In this document: positions 16,787 through 25,609 of the stretch, in pieces
Layout of the letters: each line of letters opens with the position of its first letter
How positions within the stretch are numbered: position 1 is the stretch's first letter
Assembly (NCBI RefSeq): GCF_024160145.1
Contig: NZ_JAMYWQ010000001.1
Location: 310,001-374,000 of the forward strand
DNA: 64,000 nt
Source of the DNA: Serratia nevei
Lineage (GTDB): Bacteria; Pseudomonadota; Gammaproteobacteria; Enterobacterales; Enterobacteriaceae
Direction of reading: 5' to 3'
Made by a program: the position numbers and the translations under genes
Notes under the pieces: generated by a model
Told to the model about the DNA's origin: nothing
The model's database searches: none
The model's input: the letters and a program-made list of their open reading frames with translations, nothing else

Positions 16787-17956
16787 ATGCTATCGCGTCG
16801 TGATATATTGAAAGTCTCCGCCGTCAGCGCCGCAGCCGCCGGCATGATAGGCGGTATCGCGAAAAATGCCGCTGCCGACGACCATCGCAATATCGTGCCC
16901 CCCAGCAGCTATCAGCCGCCTGCTAATGCGCAGCACCTCTATAAGTACAAATTCACCGACAGCAAAAAACGCAGCCTGCCCAGCGGCTGGGCACGCGAGG
17001 CCACCGTCGAGCAGTTTCCAATCTCCGAAGGCGTGGCGGGCGTCGACATGACGCTGGAGCCGGGCGGCGTGCGCGAGCTGCACTGGCACGCCATCGCCGC
17101 CGAATGGGCGTTTATGCTGGAAGGCCATGCGCGCATCACCATCCTCGATCCCGAGGGCAAATGCGAAGTGGCGGATTTCGGGCCCGGCGACGTGTGGTAT
17201 TTCCCAAAAGGCTACGGCCATTCCATTCAGGCGCTGGCGGACGGCGCGCATTTTATTCTGGCATTCGATAATGGCCATTTCTCCGAATTCGGCACCTTCA
17301 GCATCACCGATTGGGTGGCGCATATGCCGAAAGAGGTATTGGAAAAAAGCGTCGACATGCCGGCGGCGGTATTTTCCAAGGCCAAACAGGGTGAGGCCTA
17401 TATTGTTGGCGGCGCCGTTCCGCCCGCCCTGCCATTACCGAAAAACGACGGTGGATTAAATAACGCCCCGCTGACCCACCGCTATGAATTAATGAAGAAA
17501 AAACCGTTCTTTGAAAATGACGCCGGCAGCGTGCATTTGGTGTCATCGAAAGAATTTCCCATTTCCACCACCATGACCGGCATCATCGAGATCGTGAAAC
17601 CCGGCGCGATCCGGGAATTGCACTGGCACCCCAATGCCAACGAATGGCAATACTATATTGCCGGCAAGGGCCGCATGACGGTGTTCAGCTCGCACGGCCA
17701 CGCGCAGACGGAAGAATATGCCCCTTCGGACGTCGGCTACGTGCCGCAGGGCTTCGGCCATTACATCGAGAACATCGGCGATGAGGATTTGAAGGTGCTG
17801 ATCGTGATGGACAACGGCATTTATCAGGATATTTCGTTGTCCGACTGGCTGGCGAAAACCCCGGCCTACCTGCTGGCGGATAACTTCAACAATCAGGTTG
17901 AGGACTGGCAGGATCGGCCGAAAGACAAGCGGGTCATGTCACGGCGCAGCCGCTGA
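16787..17956 (+). CDS. Tat-exported bicupin, oxalate decarboxylase family
   Basis: A 389-residue two-cupin protein of the oxalate decarboxylase/oxidase type. The N-terminus SRRDILKVSAVSAAAAGMIGG is a twin-arginine signal, so the folded metalloprotein should go to the periplasm. Cupin 1 has RELHWH (His99, His101), Glu106 and His145; cupin 2 has RELHWH (His279, His281), Glu286 and His325. Both mononuclear Mn sites therefore look complete. The active-site lid over cupin 1, SENS in Bacillus subtilis OxdC, reads SEFG here (Ser166-Gly169). The catalytic-type Glu is kept, but the neighbouring residues differ. TTGGAG precedes the ATG. The 268 bp upstream is AT-rich and empty of genes. Substrate oxalate is likely but not certain. 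Confidence 0.82.
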   Translation: MLSRRDILKVSAVSAAAAGMIGGIAKNAAADDHRNIVPPSSYQPPANAQHLYKYKFTDSKKRSLPSGWAREATVEQFPISEGVAGVDMTLEPGGVRELHWHAIAAEWAFMLEGHARITILDPEGKCEVADFGPGDVWYFPKGYGHSIQALADGAHFILAFDNGHFSEFGTFSITDWVAHMPKEVLEKSVDMPAAVFSKAKQGEAYIVGGAVPPALPLPKNDGGLNNAPLTHRYELMKKKPFFENDAGSVHLVSSKEFPISTTMTGIIEIVKPGAIRELHWHPNANEWQYYIAGKGRMTVFSSHGHAQTEEYAPSDVGYVPQGFGHYIENIGDEDLKVLIVMDNGIYQDISLSDWLAKTPAYLLADNFNNQVEDWQDRPKDKRVMSRRSR

Positions 17957-17998
17957 CGCCACGGCGAGGGAGAGACTCCCTCGCCCTCCGGCCTGCGC

Positions 17999-18922
17999 TT
18001 ACAGCGTGGCGTTAAAGAACGGCACCAGCTTCTCCAGCGCCTGGGCTACCGGCTCCGGTTTGTCGTAGAGATCGTAATGCGACCAGCCTTCCACCACCAC
18101 CAGCTCTTTGTGCTGCGACTTGGCGCGGCGCACGATCTCATAGCCGTCGCGCAACGCGCCGAACAGGCCGGGTTTGCTGCCGACGATCACCAACAGCGGC
18201 TGGGTCAGCAGCACTTCCGCCAGGTGGAACGCATCCCAGCCCACGGCCACCGCGTTGTGGGAATACAGCGTCTTGTTTACGCCGTTCGGCTTCTCGCCGC
18301 GCGCCGTGCGGTAGTATTCCGTCGCCTCGCGCAGATCGATATCGGCACCGTCTTGTTGCGCCGCCTCAACGCTCGGGTACAGGCCTACGTCCACGCGCAA
18401 CGCCGCGCCGCGCGCCTCTGCGGTGCGCTGCCGGGCAATATCCTCCAGAAATGCCACAGGATCGCCGTTGGCCAACACGCCCTCGCGCATCACCCGGCCA
18501 TAGTTGGCGCCGGTGATGGTCGCCACCGCTTTGATGCGCCGCTCCGTCATCGTGGCGTTGATGGCGTAACCGCCGCCGCCGCAGATGCCGAGCACGCCGA
18601 TACGCTGGTCATCAACGTAATCCAGCGTCACCAGATAATCGGTCACGACGCGGAAATCTTCCACGCGCTGGGCGGGATCTTCGATAAAGCGCGGTTCGCC
18701 GCCGCTCTCGCCCTGGAAGCTGGCGTCGAACGCGATGACCACAAAGCCGGCTTTCGCCAGCACCGCACCATAGACATTGCCCGAGGTCTGCTCTTTGCAG
18801 CTGCCGATCGGGTGGGCGCTGATGATCGCCGGATACTTTTTCCGCTCGTCGAAATCCGGCGGGAAATGAATATCCGCCGCGATGTCCCAATACTGACGCT
18901 TGATTTTGACCGTTTTCATCAT
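17999..18922 (-). CDS. Dienelactone-hydrolase/YcjY-like alpha/beta hydrolase
   Basis: A 307-residue cytoplasmic alpha/beta hydrolase. The nucleophile elbow is LGICGGGGYA, placing a cysteine (Cys114) where most family members have serine, as in dienelactone hydrolase. Other landmarks are the oxyanion segment ISAHPIGSCKEQ, FDASFQGESGGEPR, and the late Asp/His region VVVEGWSHYDLYDKPE. The start has GAGG close upstream; MM allows either Met. It is divergent from a LysR gene 148 bp away, its probable regulator. The substrate is unknown. It resembles the serine-type hydrolase at 28512-29372 in size and context. Confidence 0.82.
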   Translation of the reverse strand: MMKTVKIKRQYWDIAADIHFPPDFDERKKYPAIISAHPIGSCKEQTSGNVYGAVLAKAGFVVIAFDASFQGESGGEPRFIEDPAQRVEDFRVVTDYLVTLDYVDDQRIGVLGICGGGGYAINATMTERRIKAVATITGANYGRVMREGVLANGDPVAFLEDIARQRTAEARGAALRVDVGLYPSVEAAQQDGADIDLREATEYYRTARGEKPNGVNKTLYSHNAVAVGWDAFHLAEVLLTQPLLVIVGSKPGLFGALRDGYEIVRRAKSQHKELVVVEGWSHYDLYDKPEPVAQALEKLVPFFNATL

Positions 18923-19070
18923 GAGTTCCTCACAGGGTTGCTGGCTCGGGAAACGCGCTCGGCATCGCTTCCGCTGGGATAACGCTCACTTTAGACGCCG
19001 TATTGTTCTTTGAGAAGCGCAGAGAATGGACTACAGTGTTAAGCTGTGATTTACAATGCGGAGCGTCTCG

Positions 19071-19982
19071 ATGGATCCTTCCCTGCTTCCCTCACTGGCG
19101 TGGTTCGCGCATATCGCGCAGCACCGCAGCTTCACCAAAGCGGCGGCCCAAATGGGCGTTTCCCGCGCCGCGCTGTCGCAAAATCTAAAGGCGCTGGAAA
19201 AACAGCTGAATCTCAAGCTGCTCTACCGCACCACCCGCGATATGTCGCTCACAGAGGAAGGGCAACGCCTGCTCGAGGCCCTGGCCCCCGCCCTCAACGC
19301 GATCGAACACGCCGTCAGCACGCTGGAAGAGAGCCGCCACGAGCCGGCGGGGCTGCTGCGGATAAACGCCTCGCGCACGGCCGCCAAGCACTTTATCGAA
19401 CCGCATGTCGGCGAATTTCTGGCGCGCTATCCCAGACTGAAGCTTGAGCTGGTGATGGACGACGGCATGGCCAGCATCATTTCCGAAGGCTACGACGCCG
19501 GCGTGCGGCTGGGTGAAAGCCTCGCCGAGCATATGGTGGCGATCCCCATCACCCCGCAGGTGGAACTGGTGGCGGTGGCCACGCCGCAGTACCTCAGCCG
19601 TTACGGCACGCCCGCCACGCCGGCGGATCTGGTCAACCACAACTGCATCGCTTTTCGCCACGCAACCAGCGGGGCCATTTATCAATGGGAGTTTTCCACC
19701 CTTGAGCGGCACGCGCGCCATACCTTTTCCGTCGAGCCGCAAGGCAGCATGATCACCAACGACGACGACGGCATGATCCGCGCCGCGTTGCAGCATGTCG
19801 GCATTATTCAGCACTTTGATTTCGCCGTGAAGGCGCAGGTGGAACGCGGTGAACTGGTGCGGATCCTGCAGCCCTGGTCGCAGCCGTTTCCCGGCTTCTA
19901 CCTGTATATCCCCTCTCGTGAGCACATGTCTTCCAAGGTCAGGGCGCTGCTGGATTTTCTGGTCGAGAAGCGCGCAGGCTAA
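19071..19982 (+). CDS. LysR-family transcriptional regulator
   Basis: A 303-residue LysR regulator of the DsdC/CrgA-like (short-loop) subgroup: LPSLAWFAHIAQHRSFTKAAA then GVSRAALSQNLKALEKQLNLKLLYRTTR, with an effector domain starting GLLRINASRTAAKHFIEP. GGAG precedes MDPSLLP at a suitable distance; an earlier in-frame ATG exists five codons upstream. Its likely target is the divergent cysteine-type hydrolase at 17999-18922. Confidence 0.87.
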   Translation: MDPSLLPSLAWFAHIAQHRSFTKAAAQMGVSRAALSQNLKALEKQLNLKLLYRTTRDMSLTEEGQRLLEALAPALNAIEHAVSTLEESRHEPAGLLRINASRTAAKHFIEPHVGEFLARYPRLKLELVMDDGMASIISEGYDAGVRLGESLAEHMVAIPITPQVELVAVATPQYLSRYGTPATPADLVNHNCIAFRHATSGAIYQWEFSTLERHARHTFSVEPQGSMITNDDDGMIRAALQHVGIIQHFDFAVKAQVERGELVRILQPWSQPFPGFYLYIPSREHMSSKVRALLDFLVEKRAG

Positions 19983-20005
19983 GCCGGCCCGCGCGCCTTT
20001 TCGCT

Positions 20006-21310
20006 TTACTGCTTGCGCTGCTCCGCCACCTGTTTGGCGGTGACGTTGCCCTGCTTATCGCCGAAGTGGCCGACCACGAAGTTGGCGACCGCCGCCACTT
20101 CCTCGTCGGAATAGGCGCTGCCGAACGCCGGCATCATTTCATGCCGCTCGCCGATGCTGATGCTCGTCCCCTTCAGAATGGCCTGCACCACGCTGCGCCC
20201 CTGCGGATCGTTCACCGCCGTGCTGCCCACCAGCGAGGCGTACTCGCTCTGGCGGCCCGGCCCGTTCCACTGGTGGCAGCCGCTGCAGTCGTTGGCGAAC
20301 ATCCGCCGCCCGAGCGAACGGTCTTGCCCGCCCGGCAGGATCGGCGTGGAGGCCCCCGCGCCCTTCGGCTGCAGGTTCACCGCCGCCGCGCCGTCGCCGG
20401 CGATCGGTTCGATATCGCGCAGGTATTTCACCAGCGCCAGATTGTCTTCCGGCGTCAGGAACTGCAGGCTGTTTTCCACCGCTTCCGCCATCGGGCCTGC
20501 GGCGCTGCTGCGCCCCGGCGCATGGCCGGTGGCCAGATATTGCGACAGCTGCTGGTCGCTCCAGCCGCCGATGCCGGTCTGTTTGTCCGGCGTGATGTTG
20601 GCGGCGAACCAGCCCTGCACCACTTCACCGCTCAGGTGCTTGCTCTGATTGAGGCCGAACCCCAGATTGCGCGGCGTATGACACTCGCCGCAGTGGCCCA
20701 GCGCCGTCGCCAGATAGGCGCCGCGGTTCCACTGCTCGTCCTTGTTGAGATCCGGCGCAAAGCGTTGCTCATGGAAGAACGCCAGGTTCCAGAATTTCAT
20801 GCCCCAACGCTGGTTGAACGGGAACGACAGATCGTTTTGCGGGTTGGCCTGTTTCACCGGCGGCAGGCTGAACAGATAATCCTTGATCGCCAGCACGTCG
20901 TCGCGGCTCAGTTCGGTGTACGAGGTGTACGGCATCGCCGGATACAGGTTGCCCTGCGGGCCGACGCCTTCACGCACCGCGCGCACGAACTGATCGTCGC
21001 TCCAGTTGCCGATGCCGGTCTCTTTGTCGGCGGTGATGTTGGTGCCGTAAATGGTGCCGAACGGCAGCTTGAAGGCGAAGCCGCCCGCATACGGCGTGCC
21101 GCCCGGCGCGGTGTGGCACGCCACGCAGTCGGCGGCGCGCGCCAGGTACTCGCCGCGCGCCAGTTTATCGGTGATGCCGGCCGGCGCCCCGGCGATCGGC
21201 GCCGCAGGCTCCGCGCCGGTGGGCCGCAGCAGCGTGTACAGCACGTATCCTCCCGCCAACACCACCACGGCGATAATCAGCCATAACAGCCCTTTCAAGG
21301 CGTTGCTCAT
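20006..21310 (-). CDS. Triheme cytochrome c subunit of a molybdenum dehydrogenase
   Basis: A 434-residue protein with an N-terminal membrane anchor (LLWLIIAVVVLAGGYVLYTLL) and three heme-c sites: CVACH, CGECH and CSGCH, each within a separate cytochrome domain. It resembles the cytochrome subunits of membrane alcohol and aldehyde dehydrogenases and of IorAB-type enzymes, and would pass electrons from the molybdenum subunit to the quinone or oxidase chain at the periplasmic face. It is the last gene of a three-gene operon, 11 bp after the 2Fe-2S subunit, with GGGAGAG before the ATG. Confidence 0.88.
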   Translation of the reverse strand: MSNALKGLLWLIIAVVVLAGGYVLYTLLRPTGAEPAAPIAGAPAGITDKLARGEYLARAADCVACHTAPGGTPYAGGFAFKLPFGTIYGTNITADKETGIGNWSDDQFVRAVREGVGPQGNLYPAMPYTSYTELSRDDVLAIKDYLFSLPPVKQANPQNDLSFPFNQRWGMKFWNLAFFHEQRFAPDLNKDEQWNRGAYLATALGHCGECHTPRNLGFGLNQSKHLSGEVVQGWFAANITPDKQTGIGGWSDQQLSQYLATGHAPGRSSAAGPMAEAVENSLQFLTPEDNLALVKYLRDIEPIAGDGAAAVNLQPKGAGASTPILPGGQDRSLGRRMFANDCSGCHQWNGPGRQSEYASLVGSTAVNDPQGRSVVQAILKGTSISIGERHEMMPAFGSAYSDEEVAAVANFVVGHFGDKQGNVTAKQVAEQRKQ

Positions 21311-21321
21311 CGCATCTCTCC

Positions 21322-21780
21322 CTAACCCAACGCCTTGGCGGCCTGGTGGATGGCGGCGCGAATGCGCACATAGGTGGCGCAGCGGCAGACGTTGCCGCCC
21401 ATCGCCGCGTCGATGTCCGCATCGCTCGGATCCTTGCTTTGCGCCAGCAGCGCGCTGGCGCTCATGATCTGGCCGGACTGGCAGTAGCCGCACTGCACCA
21501 CGTCCAGACTGAGCCAGGCTTCCTGTACCGCCTTGCCTTCCGGCGTGGCGCCCACGGCTTCGATGGTGGTGATTTTTTTGCCGACGGCGGCGGAGACCGG
21601 CGTCATGCACGATCGCACCGGCACACCGTCCAGATGCACGGTACAGGCACCGCACATGGCGATGCCGCAGCCGAACTTGGTGCCGGTCAGGCCGGCTTCG
21701 TCACGCAAGAACCACAGCAGCGGCATGTGCGGATCGCCCTCGAAGGTCAGCGGCTGCTCGTTTACGGTTAATTGAATCAT
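21322..21780 (-). CDS. iorA: 2Fe-2S subunit of an isoquinoline 1-oxidoreductase-type enzyme
   Basis: A 152-residue small subunit carrying two 2Fe-2S clusters. The plant-type cluster ligands are in [18 protein letters not shown] plus a later RSC. The second cluster ligands are in [11 protein letters not shown] and [12 protein letters not shown]. Family: the xanthine-dehydrogenase-type small subunit (IorA, CoxS). It overlaps the stop of the molybdopterin subunit by ATGA and precedes the cytochrome gene, giving a large subunit-IorA-cytochrome order. The name iorA denotes family; isoquinoline as substrate is not shown. Confidence 0.88.
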   Translation of the reverse strand: MIQLTVNEQPLTFEGDPHMPLLWFLRDEAGLTGTKFGCGIAMCGACTVHLDGVPVRSCMTPVSAAVGKKITTIEAVGATPEGKAVQEAWLSLDVVQCGYCQSGQIMSASALLAQSKDPSDADIDAAMGGNVCRCATYVRIRAAIHQAAKALG

Positions 21781-24002
21781 CAGGTTCTCTCCTTGTCAGA
21801 CGCCGGGTTCGCGGTAGGATTATGCAGCGGCAGGCTCAGCGAGGTGCGCGGCCGCCCGAGCAGCGCCAGCGCGTTGCCGACTGCCGGGGCGATGGTCGGC
21901 ACCCCCAGTTCGCCCACGCCGGTCGGTTTCTCGCTCGAAGGCACGATGATCACCTCGATCTCCGGCATCTCATCGATGCGCAGCGGGCGGAAGTTATTGA
22001 AGTTGGACTGTTCGACCACGCCGTCTTTCAGCGTGATATTGCCGTACAGCGCCATGCTCAGGCCGTAGCCGATGCCGCCCTCGATCTGCGCGCGGATCAC
22101 GTCGGGGTTCACCGCCACGCCGCAGTCCACCGCGCACCACACCTTGTGCACTTTCGGGATGCCGCCTTCGCCGATCGAGACCTCGGCCACCTGCGCCACA
22201 TAGGTGTCGAACGCCTTGGCGACGCCCACGCCGCGCGCGCGCCCGTCCACCACTTTCGCGCCCTGCCAGTCAGCGGCTTTCGCTACCGCGCGCAGCACGC
22301 CCGCCGCGCGCGGCGCATCGCCCATCAGCGCCAGCCGCCCTTCGACCGGATCCTGGCCGGTTTCCTGCAACAGCTGATCGATAAAGCTCTCCACCGCGTG
22401 GCCGGTGTGGGTGCTGGCCACCGACCGCAGCGAGGTGGTCGGCACCTTGCCCGGCACGATGTGCGCATCGCAGCGGAAGGCTTCGAAGGTGTATGACACC
22501 TCACTGGCGCCCTCGACCATCATCTGATCGAGGCCGTTGACCACCAGCGCATCCATCGCGCTGTGGCGCGTCCAGGAGTGGCCGACGACGGTATCGGTCC
22601 AGCCCACCACCTTGCCGCCGCGGATGGCCCCGCGCAGGCGGTGCAGGATCATCGGGCGATACCAGCCGTTGCGAATGTCGTCCTCGCGCGTCCATACCAC
22701 CTTCACGCCGTGGCCGGGGCCGATGCCCTTGGCCGCCGCCGCCATGTCGGCCGCCAGATCCGGCCCCAGCGTCGGGTTGCCTAAATCGATGCGCCGGCCG
22801 AAGCTGCCGCCCGCCAGAATGGTTTCAATCTGTACCTTGTCCGGCGGCAACGCGAACAGATCGCACAGCTGCTTGTGATCGAGCGTCTGGATTTGGCAGC
22901 CGTAGCGCGCCTTGACGCTTTCTCCGTCCCAGAACAGATAGCCGTCCAGCGGCTCCATCGGCGCGTGGGCGACATAGGGGAAGGTGTATTCGGCCTCGAT
23001 CACCTTGTCGGCCTTGTCGAACACCTCGTCCGGCTTGCCGAGACTCTTCGCCACCACGCCGGTTTTCTGCGCCACCTGGCGGAATTCGGCGTAGATCGCC
23101 TCGGTGTTGCGCCGTTCGGCCTGCGCGTCGTCCCACGTCACCTTCAGCCGCTCCCGCCCCTGGATCGCCGCCCAGGTGTTTTTGGCGTAAACCGCCACGC
23201 CGGTGGCGACTTGCTTCACCGCCACCACCCCCGGCACCGCCAGCGCCCGTTCGGCATCGAAGGTCGCCACCTTGCCGCCGAAGCGCGGCGGCTTCTTGAT
23301 GGTGACGGTCAACATGTCCGGTTCGTGGATATCCTGTGAGAACTGCGCGCTGCCGTTGGTTTTCGCCAGCGAATCGACGCGGTGCAGGCCGCGCGCTTTG
23401 CCGATCAGGGTGAAATTGGCCGGATCCTTCAGCGTCAGGCTAGCGGGATCGGGCGGCGGCAGCGTGGCGGCCAGCGCGGCGAACTCGCCGAAGCCCGCCT
23501 CGCGCCCGCTGGCGGCATGGCGGATCTTGCCCGCCTGCACGGTAATTTCCTGCGCCGAGGTTTTCCAGCGCTGCGCGGCGGCTTGCACCAGCAGCGCACG
23601 CGCCATGGCACCCATGCGCCGCATCTGCTCATAGGCATTGGCCACCGAGCTGGAACCGCCGGTGCCCTGGAATCCGAAGGTCAGGTTTTTGTAGATATTG
23701 GTGTCCACCGGCGCGGCAACGACCCGCACCTGCGCCCAATCGGCATCGAGCTCTTCGGCAACCAGCGTCGCCATGCCGGTATAGACCCCCTGGCCCACTT
23801 CGGTGTGTTTACTGATCACGGTGACGACGCCGTCGGCGCCGATCTGAACGAAGGCGTTGGCGTCAAACGCCGCCGCGCCGGAGGCGGCCGGGGCAGCCGA
23901 ACGCGCCAGCGCGCCGGTGGACGGCAGATAGGCGCCGATCACCAACGCCCCGGCGCCGACGATAAAACGCCGCCGCGAAAGCGGAACTTGGGATATGCTC
24001 AT
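21780..24002 (-). CDS. iorB: Molybdopterin-binding large subunit, IorB type
   Basis: A 740-residue catalytic subunit of the molybdenum hydroxylase family. An N-terminal twin-arginine signal ([20 protein letters not shown]) indicates export with its small subunit. Cofactor-binding segments include [12 protein letters not shown], the [16 protein letters not shown] region and [18 protein letters not shown] near the C-terminus, whose Glu is the expected catalytic base. It oxidises a heteroaromatic or aldehyde substrate and hands electrons via IorA to the triheme cytochrome. It is translationally coupled to iorA. The substrate is unknown; family members oxidise isoquinoline, aldehydes and related compounds. 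Confidence 0.88.
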   Translation of the reverse strand: MSISQVPLSRRRFIVGAGALVIGAYLPSTGALARSAAPAASGAAAFDANAFVQIGADGVVTVISKHTEVGQGVYTGMATLVAEELDADWAQVRVVAAPVDTNIYKNLTFGFQGTGGSSSVANAYEQMRRMGAMARALLVQAAAQRWKTSAQEITVQAGKIRHAASGREAGFGEFAALAATLPPPDPASLTLKDPANFTLIGKARGLHRVDSLAKTNGSAQFSQDIHEPDMLTVTIKKPPRFGGKVATFDAERALAVPGVVAVKQVATGVAVYAKNTWAAIQGRERLKVTWDDAQAERRNTEAIYAEFRQVAQKTGVVAKSLGKPDEVFDKADKVIEAEYTFPYVAHAPMEPLDGYLFWDGESVKARYGCQIQTLDHKQLCDLFALPPDKVQIETILAGGSFGRRIDLGNPTLGPDLAADMAAAAKGIGPGHGVKVVWTREDDIRNGWYRPMILHRLRGAIRGGKVVGWTDTVVGHSWTRHSAMDALVVNGLDQMMVEGASEVSYTFEAFRCDAHIVPGKVPTTSLRSVASTHTGHAVESFIDQLLQETGQDPVEGRLALMGDAPRAAGVLRAVAKAADWQGAKVVDGRARGVGVAKAFDTYVAQVAEVSIGEGGIPKVHKVWCAVDCGVAVNPDVIRAQIEGGIGYGLSMALYGNITLKDGVVEQSNFNNFRPLRIDEMPEIEVIIVPSSEKPTGVGELGVPTIAPAVGNALALLGRPRTSLSLPLHNPTANPASDKERT

Positions 24003-24265
24003 TGCTCATGACTCCAAAAAAGCCGAAGGCGTCACTGCGTTCGGCGCAACCGATCTTGTTATGGGAATGGCTTGTGGCGCCCGTCAGGCGACATAGCGCA
24101 ACAGAGCAATAATTAGCTTAGCCTATTATCCAGCAGGCCTAATCTTGATAAGGGATTTTTCGTTGAGGGATCGTGCGCTGTGGGTGGTCTACGCCGGTCT
24201 GCCGCGTCTTTACATGCATTTGTGCTATAAATGCAACACTTCCAATCTCTATGAGTCTTACCGCT

Positions 24266-24757
24266 ATGTCGGAACACAAAAAATTTCGCTTGTATCGGCC
24301 GTTGCAAGGCCTGACCCATACCTTCGGCGATCAGTGGTTTGCCCTGAAAGCCGAAGCGTTCGCCCGCTTTTTTGGCACGCCGACTTTTTTGGTGGGGCAA
24401 ACGGTGGTGGTCGGCGTCTGGATCTACCTCAACCTGGCCGGCTTCACCAAGTTCGATCCTTATCCATTTATTTTGCTTAACCTGGCGTTCAGCCTTCAGG
24501 CGGCCTACGCCGCGCCGTTGATCCTACTGGCGCAAACTCGCCAGGCCGAGCGCGACCAGGCGCATGCCCTGGCCGACGCCCAGCACCGGGAAGATCTGGA
24601 CGAGGCGATGGCGCAGCGGCAAACCCTGGCCGAACGGCAGTCCGAGCAGTTGCTTGAACTGCTGAAGCAAAACACCGAACTCACCGCGCTGACCAAACAA
24701 ATGGCCGAACGCATTGAGAACCTTACCCTCCAGTTAACCCAACGCGAGCGCCTGTAA
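24266..24757 (+). CDS. DUF1003 membrane protein
   Basis: A protein of about 163 residues of the DUF1003 family. It has two membrane helices (about residues 40-60 and 70-90: TVVVGVWIYLNLAGF and FILLNLAFSLQAAYAAPLILL) followed by a charged, Gln/Glu-rich tail likely to form a coiled coil (residues ~95-160). Its function is not known. Two starts are possible (MSLTAMSEHKK at 24251 or MSEHKK at 24266), and neither has a convincing ribosome-binding site. The ~250 bp upstream, shared with the divergent iorB, holds no other gene. Confidence 0.8.
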   Translation: MSEHKKFRLYRPLQGLTHTFGDQWFALKAEAFARFFGTPTFLVGQTVVVGVWIYLNLAGFTKFDPYPFILLNLAFSLQAAYAAPLILLAQTRQAERDQAHALADAQHREDLDEAMAQRQTLAERQSEQLLELLKQNTELTALTKQMAERIENLTLQLTQRERL

Positions 24758-24768
24758 CGCATGCTTCC

Positions 24769-25593
24769 TCAGCTCTGCGTCGTCGCCAGATAGGAGAAGA
24801 CGCTGAGCAGGCAGATTGGCGCCGCCATGTTGTCACTGTCGAAGGCCACGGTCAGCGCGTCCTGGCGCTGCACGCCGGGCACCAGGCTGAACAGATCCGC
24901 CAGCACCGGTTTGGCCGCCATCAGCGTCAGCCGATAAGGCGGCATGAAGCGGCGTTCCACCGGCAGCTTCCCGCCCTGGCGCACCTGTTGCATCGCCCGC
25001 TCGCGGATCTCGGCGCGCGCCCGCTGCGGGCTGAGCGATTCGGCGGCGGTTTGTGAGATGGCGCGCTTCACGCACACATAGCCAGATTGAGGATAACGTT
25101 CAGCAATCCAGCGTTGCAGCTCGTCGTCACCGCTCACCAGCCACAGCGGCACGTTCAATTCGGCCGCCGCCGCTGCATACAGATCGCTTTCGCCCACCGC
25201 TTCGCCGTTCAGGCTGACGCGGTAAAAGGCCCGGCCGTTGATGGTGTGCGCCAGCACGCCATGTTCGCCGGCGGCGCTGTGATAGCCGATAAACATCAGG
25301 CCGTCGTAGCGTTGGTGTTGCAGCCCTTCCACCATCGACAGCCCGCGCGGCTTGCCCTGTACCAGCCGCGCGCGCCCATCGATGCGATCGGCGCGCAGGT
25401 TCTGCATCATGGCGTGGCTGTCGGCCACCGTCACCTCGGTGGCCCCGCCGGCGAAAGCGCCGTCGATGGCGGCGTTGACCTCCTGTTCCATCAGTTCGCG
25501 CGCCGCCGCATAGTCGGCGTGGGCCGGGTTGCACTGTTCCGGCCGCATCACGCCGGCAACGCCTTCGATATCCGCAGAGATAAAGACCTTCAC
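24769..25593 (-). CDS. dppA: M55 family D-aminopeptidase (DppA type)
   Basis: A 274-residue zinc peptidase of family M55. The N-terminal motif MKVFISADIEGVAGV contains Asp8 and Glu10; VADSHAMMQN holds His60 and IGYHSAAGEHG His105, the zinc and active-site residues known from Bacillus subtilis DppA. That enzyme removes N-terminal D-amino acids from peptides such as D-Ala-D-Ala. The gene starts 16 bp after the P1 peptidase gene stop and has GGGAG close to its ATG, so it is the last gene of the TauE-P1-M55 operon. The name follows the B. subtilis usage, not the E. coli dipeptide-binding protein. Confidence 0.88.
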   Translation of the reverse strand: MKVFISADIEGVAGVMRPEQCNPAHADYAAARELMEQEVNAAIDGAFAGGATEVTVADSHAMMQNLRADRIDGRARLVQGKPRGLSMVEGLQHQRYDGLMFIGYHSAAGEHGVLAHTINGRAFYRVSLNGEAVGESDLYAAAAAELNVPLWLVSGDDELQRWIAERYPQSGYVCVKRAISQTAAESLSPQRARAEIRERAMQQVRQGGKLPVERRFMPPYRLTLMAAKPVLADLFSLVPGVQRQDALTVAFDSDNMAAPICLLSVFSYLATTQS

Positions 25594-25609
25594 ATCACAC
25601 TCCCGTCAT

